This document shows, piece by piece, positions 51,523-57,825 of a DNA stretch of 62,005 bases. The notes under the pieces were generated by a model, which worked only from the letters and a program-made list of their open reading frames with translations, was not told the DNA's origin and did no database searches. A program made the position numbers and the translations under genes. Source of the stretch: Candidatus Altarchaeales archaeon (GTDB lineage Archaea > Altiarchaeota > Altiarchaeia > IMC4 > SCGC-AAA252-I15). Location: NCBI GenBank assembly GCA_014727915.1, contig WJMO01000001.1, forward strand, positions 1-62,005, in the 5' to 3' direction. Position 1 is the stretch's first letter, and the number at the start of each line of letters is the position of its first letter.

Positions 51523-52686
51523 ATGTACGTTGAAAGGGATGTAGAGGAACACTTCGACAAGGTAACGGAGATATACAATATTGTCGCAGTGGTAGGAGCC
51601 AGACAGAGTGGTAAAACCACGTTACTTAGAAAGAAGCTGGGTGAATTGGATGGGGAGTATGTGACACTTGACGACCCTGACGCACGGGACATGTTCAACG
51701 AAGACATAAAAAAATTCGAGAAACAGTACATTGTATCAAATAAGATAACTGGAATCGACGAGGCACAATACGGACAAGATGCAGGAATTAAACTCAAGTA
51801 TCTTGCAGATAAAGGATACAAATTATGGATTACATCATCCAGTGAAACGCTTTTGAGTAAAGATGTTTTATCCCACCTGGTAGGAAGAGTTTCAATAATA
51901 AAACTCTATCCGTTCTCGCTCCAAGAAATCAAAAAAGCAAAAAAAACAAGAGAGCTAACCGATAAGATTAAGCAGAGATTAGTTTGGGAACACGCAGCTT
52001 ATGGCGGATATCCTAAAGTAGTGCTGGAAGACGACACTGAATCAAGAAAAATCATCCTTCGTGACTTAATCAATACAATGCTATTGAAAGACGTCTCTCA
52101 AACATTCTCGATAGACGACTTAACCAGCCTAGAAAAACTCGCAAAGTATCTGGCAGTCAACACGGGAAACATAATCAGCTATGAAAACATCACAAGCTAC
52201 TTGGATATAGCCTTCCAGACACTTAAAAAGTATTTGGATGCGATGGAAAAAAGCTATATCACAAAAACCATACAGCCATACTACACGAACAAAAACAAGG
52301 AGCTTACAAAAAAACCAAGGATATACTTCATCGACACTGGGCTAAGAAACACACTCATTAACAATTACCCAACAGACGTGCAGGGAAAAGACTTTGAAAA
52401 CTACGTACTAGCCGAATTACTAAAACAGGGACATCAGGTAAAATACTGGCGCACCAAAAGCAAAGCGGAAGTCGACTTCATCATAGAAAAAGACAATATT
52501 CTCATACCAATAGAAGTGAAGACAACTACCGCCAAAACCACATCAGGCCTTAAATCATTCATAAAAACATACAAACCGGAAAAAGCCTATATCACCACAT
52601 ACAAAAGCCGGACAAAACAAGAAGAGTATAACGGCTGCACAATCACGGCCACAGACATACACGGACTATTAAAAAACATATCGTAG
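51523..52686 (+). CDS. AAA ATPase with DUF4143 C-terminal domain (element cargo)
   Basis: A 387-residue protein of the AAA_14/DUF4143 family. Walker A is VVGARQSGKTTLLRK (about 23-37), Walker B-like GIDEAQYGQDAGIKLKYL (about 85), then ITSSSETLL as sensor, and a C-terminal DUF4143 domain with DFENYVLAELLKQG, RTKSKAEVDFII and IPIEVKTTT. The latter E-V-D...E-V-K motif resembles a PD-(D/E)xK nuclease site, though activity in this family is not proven. These ATPases are very common in archaea and often linked to mobile DNA. The start is 28 bp after a TATA box. Confidence 0.9.
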   Translation: MYVERDVEEHFDKVTEIYNIVAVVGARQSGKTTLLRKKLGELDGEYVTLDDPDARDMFNEDIKKFEKQYIVSNKITGIDEAQYGQDAGIKLKYLADKGYKLWITSSSETLLSKDVLSHLVGRVSIIKLYPFSLQEIKKAKKTRELTDKIKQRLVWEHAAYGGYPKVVLEDDTESRKIILRDLINTMLLKDVSQTFSIDDLTSLEKLAKYLAVNTGNIISYENITSYLDIAFQTLKKYLDAMEKSYITKTIQPYYTNKNKELTKKPRIYFIDTGLRNTLINNYPTDVQGKDFENYVLAELLKQGHQVKYWRTKSKAEVDFIIEKDNILIPIEVKTTTAKTTSGLKSFIKTYKPEKAYITTYKSRTKQEEYNGCTITATDIHGLLKNIS

Positions 52687-52827
52687 GGGTTCGAACTATT
52701 TTGAAATAGCCCCGCCAGGATCCCACTCGCTTTCAGCTCGCTTATCCTAGGAGAGTTCGTGAGCCACCAATGCTTCGATGTGACCTTATTTAGCCCCGCC
52801 AGGATTATGCCGGAAAAGTCCGAATCC
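52683..52827. repeat. Junction repeat between elements 1 and 2 (copy B)
   Basis: 52707-52827 is the 121-bp right-end module of element 2, one mismatch from copy A. The adjoining 52683-52706, with the first tRNA-derived 15 bp (to 52721), is the 39-bp left-end sequence of element 1, matching copy C at 57288-57326 with one mismatch. The tRNA 3' end occurs at 52707-52721 and 52791-52805. Confidence 0.85.
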
Positions 52828-52916
52828 TCACATACGAATTAAGAGCATGTGATTATAAACCAGGGGATAGAGCGGGAGAAAAGTTATTTATCATAATAAG
52901 TAAGCATTCTAAAAGG

Positions 52917-54080
52917 TTAGATATAGGATAATCCTCTCTCTTTGAATACTTCCTTTGCAAATTCTTTAGTCAATCTTGGAACCTCTTTTTCTAATCCACG
53001 ATCCAATACAGAATCACACCGTACTATTATCTCTCTCGGAGTTCCTTGAGTAAGTTTAAATAGGTACTCCACAAAATCATCAGTGAAAGGTATCAAAGGC
53101 TCGTTTTTATATTTGCCTCTGACTCTATCGTAACTTAATCTCTTTTCTATTAAGTTGATGGTATCTTTTTCAGTTAGAGGATCTAAGGAAATCAATTCGG
53201 TTATTCTTTCCTTCAAGGCATTAATCGGTCCGCCTGTTTTTCTTTCTTTATCTCCCAAAGTAGTGAGCTTCTTCCATCCATCACTTGATACTGCGATAAA
53301 TAAAGCCATATTTGCAGCATTTGATTTCAGGCTATCTGGAATGGCAATTTGAAGATCATATAAACTTCTAAAAAAGGCTAAGACTGTTGATTGTTGTGAT
53401 TTTGATAAAACACTAAATAGATATTCAAATTCATCAACACAAATAACTAGGCTTTGAAATCCAGAAGAACCAAGAATATATAACAGACCAATCAGATACT
53501 CTTTGGCTATTCTAACTCTATCAATCTTTCTTATAACGCCTATTTTATTTAGTTCATTTTTCGTGGGTGAAACATCACCTACTAAAAAAGAAATTGCTAA
53601 GTTGCGTAAAGGATTTTTTCTAGCTGGGTAAAGTGATGTCTGGATTTCACCAGTGAATATTCTTTGAAAAACATTGCCAACGTCAGGATAGATTTTTTTT
53701 AATTCATTAATGGTGTCTGTTTCGACTTTTATCTCATCAAAGTTAATTTCTTTAAGAACTCTTTGTATGAAATCGACTTCAGGTTTGGAAATTTTTTCTT
53801 CAGATTGAAGTGTCAGGTAGATGGGATATGCCCCCTTATTGTTAGCTCTTTCTTTAACGTCTAACAAAGATAAGGTTTTTCCCATCCCATAGTTACCTAC
53901 AAAAAAAACAAGAAAATTAGTTTTAGATGTTTTCATACTATCCTCAAGAATTTTATCATACGTTTTCTGTTCCCTCTTCCGGCTGACAATCAACTTTACA
54001 TCGTCTTTAGTCGCAGTCCTGGATTTAAATAGTTGACTGTCTTTAAGACCATATTCTTTTTGAAGGAAACTATCTTTCAT
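52917..54080 (-). CDS. P-loop ATPase (BrxD/DUF2791-like) of a putative defence operon
   Basis: A 387-residue ATPase, the last of four coupled genes. Walker A is FVGNYGMGKTLSLLDV (about 61-76) and Walker B LVICVDEFEYLFSVL (about 212-226), followed by FIAVSSDGWKKL as sensor region and a C-terminal helical part (LTQGTPREIIVRCDSVL) typical of ORC/STAND-like ATPases. The order of motifs resembles DUF2791/BrxD ATPases of BREX systems, but no other BREX gene is present. It would act as an ATP-driven switch or DNA remodeller, by analogy. Its ATG overlaps the preceding stop by 4 bp. Confidence 0.7.
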   Translation of the reverse strand: MKDSFLQKEYGLKDSQLFKSRTATKDDVKLIVSRKREQKTYDKILEDSMKTSKTNFLVFFVGNYGMGKTLSLLDVKERANNKGAYPIYLTLQSEEKISKPEVDFIQRVLKEINFDEIKVETDTINELKKIYPDVGNVFQRIFTGEIQTSLYPARKNPLRNLAISFLVGDVSPTKNELNKIGVIRKIDRVRIAKEYLIGLLYILGSSGFQSLVICVDEFEYLFSVLSKSQQSTVLAFFRSLYDLQIAIPDSLKSNAANMALFIAVSSDGWKKLTTLGDKERKTGGPINALKERITELISLDPLTEKDTINLIEKRLSYDRVRGKYKNEPLIPFTDDFVEYLFKLTQGTPREIIVRCDSVLDRGLEKEVPRLTKEFAKEVFKERGLSYI

Positions 54081-54952
54081 ATTTTATCTTTTGAGTATTT
54101 GATATATATCGTTTTATAGTATTCATTTCCATGCTTGAATAACCTGTCTCCAATGCCTCCAAGGCCGATTGGAAGGCCAAGAGAGATTATATAATTATTA
54201 CTTGTAAGGGGGATTGACCTTAATAATTCATCAAATTGGTATTCTGTTAAAATCAGCCCATGATTGTTATAAAAATCTACAGCAACTAGTTCCCGTAATT
54301 TAGTAATATCCGCCCCACCTGCTTTTTCTGAAGGGGATAACAAATCATAGTTTTTGAATAGTATTGCTCTAAAATTATCACGTTTAGAGGTTACATCTAA
54401 ATCTCGCTTTGCTTCACTTAGCCCATTATTATTTAATGAGATGTATGTCCCTTTATTTTTCAATACTATTAAACCACAGCCATCCAACAGTCCTAGCCAT
54501 TTGTTAATACGTTCTTCTATTTGTCTTTTTGAGGGACCCCCTATTTTTGAAGTTAATTTCTTAAAGAAATCTTCTTTGGAGATAAAACCTTGAGTCTCAG
54601 TACTTTCAATCAACATAGTACTAAATCCTATGTTGTCATCCAATTCCAGTAGTAATGCTCTAAAAACCCTTAACGTCTCAGTATTATTCTGATTTAATGA
54701 TTCCAAAACAAGTTTTCCATTGGCACTTGGTTTTATCAAATCCTCATATCCAATAATCAAACCCAAATATCTGAGAGAAGGGATAACCATACCTCTAAAC
54801 GTGCTTTTTTCCGAGGTATCAGGATATAACCTTAAAACGCAGTCTCTCTGATTTTCCCTATCATATGGGTATTTGTCAAAACAAACTAGGGATTCGATTA
54901 AATGTTTAATTCTTATCTCCTTTATTATGGGCAATATTTTTTTATCTGTCAT
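54077..54952 (-). CDS. Winged-helix-like protein of a putative defence operon
   Basis: A 291-residue AT-rich-coded protein. The N-terminal ~90 residues (KEIRIKHLIESLVCFDKYPYD to SLRYLGLIIGYEDLIKPSANGKLVLESL) read as a winged helix with a terminal T/K-x-x-G-x-x-L-L wing; a second such unit follows at about 115-180 (GPSKRQIEERINKWLGLLDGCGLIV). Such tandem winged helices occur in DNA-sensing partners of ATPases. No named family is recognised. It overlaps its neighbours by 4 bp at both ends, so all three are made from one mRNA. Confidence 0.6.
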   Translation of the reverse strand: MTDKKILPIIKEIRIKHLIESLVCFDKYPYDRENQRDCVLRLYPDTSEKSTFRGMVIPSLRYLGLIIGYEDLIKPSANGKLVLESLNQNNTETLRVFRALLLELDDNIGFSTMLIESTETQGFISKEDFFKKLTSKIGGPSKRQIEERINKWLGLLDGCGLIVLKNKGTYISLNNNGLSEAKRDLDVTSKRDNFRAILFKNYDLLSPSEKAGGADITKLRELVAVDFYNNHGLILTEYQFDELLRSIPLTSNNYIISLGLPIGLGGIGDRLFKHGNEYYKTIYIKYSKDKI

Positions 54953-55947
54953 GGTTTTAAACCATCTCCTACACAGTGATCATAAAATTTACAGTATTGA
55001 CAACCGCTCCTATCTTCAGGTAAAGGCGGTGAATTATCTTTAGAGATTATGTCATACGCTTCATTTCTCACATCTAAAAACCAAGTTCTGGCTTCATCAT
55101 CTATTGGGAAGATATATATCTGGGGGGAAGTAATAGGTTTAAAGAATCTAGTGTGCCGAGTAGGGAGGTAATACACTATCCCAAAATTTATATCTTCATT
55201 CTTTTCATTTTCGTAAGCTAATGCATAGCCTATGCATGTAAGGAAATAGTGATCTTCTATACCGCCAACCCCAGATTTTATATCACCGATAGCTTTAAAG
55301 TCACGTAATAAAAAATCTGGGCGAACATTTTCACTTATGCCTATCTGTTTAGGGTTTGGATTTAATAGTATGGGGTCTACTTTATCAAGAATTAGGTGTT
55401 TATGATCCAATTCGGTTTTTTTAGTTAACATCTTTCTATGGAAAAGTCTCGAAAACAACTCTTCTCTTCCAGCAAAATTCAACAACTTTAAAAATCGCTC
55501 GGGATTTTCTTCTTCAGTGCCACTAAGTCTTTCCAAACCGGAAAAATCTCCGGAATTATCTAGTTTAAATTCATTTGAAAATTTATCTAATTTTTTCCGT
55601 ATAGTACTATATTTGCCGATATTTCCCGCAGTTATAGATTTATCATGAGCATTGACGATATATTTTTCAGTAATAGTACCTGCCTTTCGCCCCCAAGTTG
55701 GTCGAGCAGAAGTGGAAGAAAGCCTATTTTTTCCTTTATTAAAATACAAATTTCTTCGTGATGGACAAAGTCTAGAGGAAATATCACTAACAGAAAGGGG
55801 ACGTATTTCATCAGTAGCTAGACCTAGAGAAAATCTTCCTGTCAAGAACGTATCTCGTTTATAACCCCTTAACTGTATATTTGAAACATCTTGATTTAAT
55901 TCCTTATCTGGTCGTGACAAGTTCCACGCTGTTATTACTTTATACAT
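54949..55947 (-). CDS. Cas4-like PD-(D/E)xK nuclease with Fe-S cluster cysteines
   Basis: A 332-residue protein with the full Cas4/RecB-family pattern. SRLCPSRRNLYF holds the first cysteine (C61) in a typical C-P-x-R-x-x-Y/L-Y/F context. The nuclease core is VRPDFLLRD (D211) and AIGDIKSG (D222, K224), followed by the Q/H-x-x-x-Y-like HYFLTCIGYALAYE. Three more cysteines in GCQYCKFYDHC (C316, C319, C325) complete the four needed for a 4Fe-4S cluster. Family members are 5'-3' exonucleases; no CRISPR array or Cas1/Cas2 is near. It is the second gene of the operon, 18 bp after the methyltransferase. Confidence 0.82.
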   Translation of the reverse strand: MYKVITAWNLSRPDKELNQDVSNIQLRGYKRDTFLTGRFSLGLATDEIRPLSVSDISSRLCPSRRNLYFNKGKNRLSSTSARPTWGRKAGTITEKYIVNAHDKSITAGNIGKYSTIRKKLDKFSNEFKLDNSGDFSGLERLSGTEEENPERFLKLLNFAGREELFSRLFHRKMLTKKTELDHKHLILDKVDPILLNPNPKQIGISENVRPDFLLRDFKAIGDIKSGVGGIEDHYFLTCIGYALAYENEKNEDINFGIVYYLPTRHTRFFKPITSPQIYIFPIDDEARTWFLDVRNEAYDIISKDNSPPLPEDRSGCQYCKFYDHCVGDGLKP

Positions 55948-55965
55948 TTCATACCACGAGTTTTA

Positions 55966-57222
55966 TTAACTACATCTAAATTGGAGTATGTATTCTTCGG
56001 AAATTGGATTGGTGGAACTCCTTCTGATTGGTGTTTGAACTCTGTTTTTTATTGAATCACATATGGGTGTTTCAGCTAACTGCCATTCTTCTTCCTCAGC
56101 TATGTTTACCAATACCCTTGAGAGGGGTACTTTAATCCCAGATACTTCGGGGTGTCCTATAACGAATATGGCTTTTCCTTGAGGGTTTATTTTTTCTCGA
56201 AGTTCTCTGAATGTTAGCCTTATATCTTGGACATATGATAGGATGCTTTCAAGTCTTTTTTCAGACCTTGAACGAATAGACGTAACCCACCTAGATTTCT
56301 TCTCTTTGTTGGGTAGTGTTTTCTCGGAAATATCGTGATGATATGAGGCTCTGCCAATGATTGTTTTTCTGATAAATTCTCCATCATCCTCGTTTTCAAG
56401 ACCGAAGAAACGTGTCTGTAAAGAAACAGCCCTCCTATAATTGATGCCATCACCGTATGGGGGGGAGGTTATTACTAAATCAAAATTATCTATCGGCCAA
56501 CTGGAATTATTTTTTGAGTCACCTGTAGACAGTTTAACATTGGGGTTGGGAAACTTGGAGTTTGAAAATATTTTTTGAGCTAGAAGTATTTTTTCCACAC
56601 GCTTTTTGAATTTCTCCAATATCTCTTCCTGAGAGAAATCAGGGGCTACCGGTGATCGTTTTGAGCGAGTAGGGACTATCACTCCTGAATCAGCAGCTGA
56701 AACATCCCAGACCACTTGAGATAAAGCCGTAAAGAGAGCAGGATAAACATACTTATTTTGATAAGTATTAATCCAGTCACGTAAACTCATGAGATAGCCA
56801 TATACTTCATCTTTAAACCAGATGTCTCTATTTTCCCAGGAATCCAGGCCATTAAATGTTTGGATGTCTTCCGCATCTAAGTCTAAAGCAGTTTGTAGTC
56901 TTTTTAGATTCTGATTGTTCAACTTAGTCAATTTAGCTTTGGCGATTAAGACAGGAACCCTTAGTATGTCAACACCTGAAACACTGAATCCGTAGGATCT
57001 TGCAACCAGTAATGTGGTTCCAGAACCACAAAATGGATCAAAAACCTGTATTTTATCTGGTTCTTTATCAAATTCATTGCATGCGTTTTTTAAAACATAA
57101 TTCGCAATTTTGGGGGTCATTTTAGCAGGATATCTATGGATATGATCTGCATCAAGAATATCGTTAGACATACCCTGATTTAACTCTGTTTCTTCAAGAA
57201 ACGAAGATTCAAAATCTCCCAT
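55966..57222 (-). CDS. DNA methyltransferase (N4/N6 amino-methylase) of a putative defence operon
   Basis: A 418-residue methylase from the ATG at 57222 (a TTG at 57243 is in frame; a TTATTTTAATTT box is about 27 bp before the ATG, so leaderless). HRYPAKMTPKIANYVL opens it, FDPFCGSGTTLLVARSYG is the SAM motif (about 61-78) and LVITSPPYGDGINYRR the catalytic T-S-P-P-Y (about 250-256), which is the N4-cytosine/N6-adenine amino-methylase type. It would mark self DNA and, with the Cas4-like nuclease and the ATPase downstream, fits a restriction or defence system. It is the first gene of the operon. Confidence 0.85.
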   Translation of the reverse strand: MGDFESSFLEETELNQGMSNDILDADHIHRYPAKMTPKIANYVLKNACNEFDKEPDKIQVFDPFCGSGTTLLVARSYGFSVSGVDILRVPVLIAKAKLTKLNNQNLKRLQTALDLDAEDIQTFNGLDSWENRDIWFKDEVYGYLMSLRDWINTYQNKYVYPALFTALSQVVWDVSAADSGVIVPTRSKRSPVAPDFSQEEILEKFKKRVEKILLAQKIFSNSKFPNPNVKLSTGDSKNNSSWPIDNFDLVITSPPYGDGINYRRAVSLQTRFFGLENEDDGEFIRKTIIGRASYHHDISEKTLPNKEKKSRWVTSIRSRSEKRLESILSYVQDIRLTFRELREKINPQGKAIFVIGHPEVSGIKVPLSRVLVNIAEEEEWQLAETPICDSIKNRVQTPIRRSSTNPISEEYILQFRCS

Positions 57223-57287
57223 ATACAAGAATTGTACATACAAATTAAAATAAGTTCGATGGAAGAAAAAAAGGGGAATACGCAGAT

Positions 57288-57326
57288 GTAGGGATTCGAA
57301 CTATTTTGAAATAGCCCCGCCAGGAT
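57288..57326. repeat. Left-end repeat at the tRNA-Gln (copy C)
   Basis: 39 bp matching 52683-52721 with one mismatch. 57312-57326 is the 3' end of tRNA-Gln itself; 57288-57311 (which contains ttcgaactattttgaaa) lies outside the tRNA and belongs to the element. This shows that the tRNA end is the target and that both elements share their left-end DNA. Confidence 0.8.
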
Positions 57327-57384
57327 TCGAACCTGGGTCCGCGGTTCCAAAGACCGCTAGGATTGGCCACTACCCTACGGGGCT
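57312..57384 (-). tRNA. tRNA-Gln (anticodon TTG)
   Basis: 73 nt on the minus strand folding into a complete cloverleaf: acceptor AGCCCCG/CGGGGCT with discriminator A, D arm with GGGTAGTGG, anticodon arm GCGGT-CTTTGGA-ACCGC with anticodon TTG (reads CAA), T arm CCAGG-TTCGAAT-CCTGG. No CCA is encoded. The element repeats copy its last 15-16 bp, so this gene is the integration target and is left intact. Confidence 0.95.
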
Positions 57385-57442
57385 GAGTAGATTGTTCTTT
57401 CTTTTGGTACAGGTTTTCTTTCTTTTGAAGAAAGAAAAGGTG

Positions 57443-57590
57443 TGCGCCCACCGGGACTCGAACCCGGGCCATAAGCTAACCTCGGAACCTGTCCGCTGGA
57501 ACATTATTTTCCGCGGGCGCTTTTGCGCCCCGAAGGGGCGGTAAAAGGGTCCCTTGGAAGGCTTAGGTCCTACCACTAGACTATGGACGC
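57443..57590 (-). tRNA. tRNA-Gly (anticodon TCC) with a 77-nt intron
   Basis: Minus strand. Exon 1 is 57555-57590 and exon 2 is 57443-57477; together 71 nt. Acceptor GCGTCCA pairs with TGGGCGC (one G-T pair), D arm GTC-TAGTGGTAG-GAC, anticodon arm TAAGC-CTTCCAA-GCTTA with anticodon TCC, T arm CCGGG-TTCGAGT-CCCGG. The anticodon stem pairs only after removal of 57478-57554, an intron after position 37 with its own strong hairpin (CGCCCC-TTC-GGGGCG). The junction could shift by one A. This is the canonical archaeal intron site. A T-rich inverted repeat separates it from tRNA-Gln. Confidence 0.93.
57478..57554 (-). other. Archaeal tRNA intron (position 37/38)
   Basis: A 77-nt insertion between anticodon-loop bases 37 and 38 of tRNA-Gly. 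GGGACC near one end can pair with GGTTCC near the other, giving the helix of a bulge-helix-bulge substrate for the tRNA splicing endonuclease. The centre folds into CGCCCC/GGGGCG and GGGCGC/GCGCCC-type hairpins. Confidence 0.8.
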
Positions 57591-57649
57591 ATTTTATTGA
57601 TTTGATGTTATACGTGTTACTGGTTTAAATGGATTTTTATTCCATGTTC

Positions 57650-57720
57650 AGAGGGACCGAGGCTTTTAGCCGAGGTCGCTCACGCGTGCGCACGCAGCGA
57701 GGCGTGCGACTATGGACGCG
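57650..57720 (-). ncRNA. Candidate structured RNA starting with a copy of the tRNA-Gly 5' end
   Basis: On the minus strand 57719-57708 reads GCGTCCATAGTC, identical to the first 12 nt of tRNA-Gly 130 bp away. It is followed by CGCACGC-CTCGCT-GCGTGCG (a 7-bp hairpin), a 12-bp palindrome (57684-57695) and GACC...GGTC with an inner GGC/GCC hairpin. A TATA-like GTATATATTC lies about 24 bp upstream (near 57744). This may be a tRNA-derived or independent small RNA. Confidence 0.35.
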
Positions 57721-57796
57721 TTTTGGGATTACGATTGAATATATACGGAATACTGGTTTTTAAGCGGTTATTCTTTCTTTGTGGGCGGCGCGCCTT

Positions 57797-57822
57797 TCTT
57801 TATTTTTAAGAAAGAAAGGGGG
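57797..57822. terminator. Inverted repeat after the beta-propeller gene
   Basis: CTTTCTT (about 57802-57808) and AAGAAAG (about 57815-57821) flank a T-rich loop just beyond the stop of the 961-residue protein gene (57826). It could mark the 3' end of that transcript. Confidence 0.35.
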
Positions 57823-57825
57823 TAG

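Larger units (their letters stand above)
50268..52706 (-). mobile_element. Tandem tRNA-Gln element 1 (distal), AAA ATPase cargo
   Basis: This 2.44-kb AT-rich block is oriented away from tRNA-Gln. Next to the tRNA-derived end of the repeat at 52707 it starts with 24 bp (52683-52706, minus strand) that repeat at the same place beside the real tRNA (57288-57311) with one mismatch. It ends at 50268 with a 121-bp module identical, but for one base, to the end of element 2. The cargo is a membrane protein and an AAA/DUF4143 ATPase. No integrase or transposase is present, so it is either a decayed or a helper-dependent element. The conserved ends with different cargo argue that both blocks used the same recombinase. 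Confidence 0.65.
52707..57311 (-). mobile_element. Tandem tRNA-Gln element 2 (proximal), methylase-nuclease-ATPase cargo
   Basis: This 4.6-kb AT-rich block starts directly at the 3' end of tRNA-Gln (57312) and ends at the next tRNA-derived copy at 52707. Its left end is the 24-bp stretch shared with element 1; its right end is the 121-bp module. It carries four minus-strand genes reading away from the tRNA. There is no recombinase gene. Codon use and base composition differ strongly from the chromosome to either side, which supports transfer as a unit. Confidence 0.68.

Noticed and set aside
54949..55947. Cas4-like gene as part of a CRISPR-Cas locus
   Set aside because: No CRISPR array and no cas1, cas2 or effector genes are present within the window.
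50268..57326. The repeats as an insertion sequence or composite transposon
   Set aside because: No transposase frame is present, ends are direct rather than inverted, and they match the 3' end of a tRNA, which points to site-specific integration.
57245..57576. Short minus-strand frames overlapping the tRNAs
   Set aside because: They lie across the tRNA-Gln and tRNA-Gly genes and the intron; tRNA folding explains the sequence.
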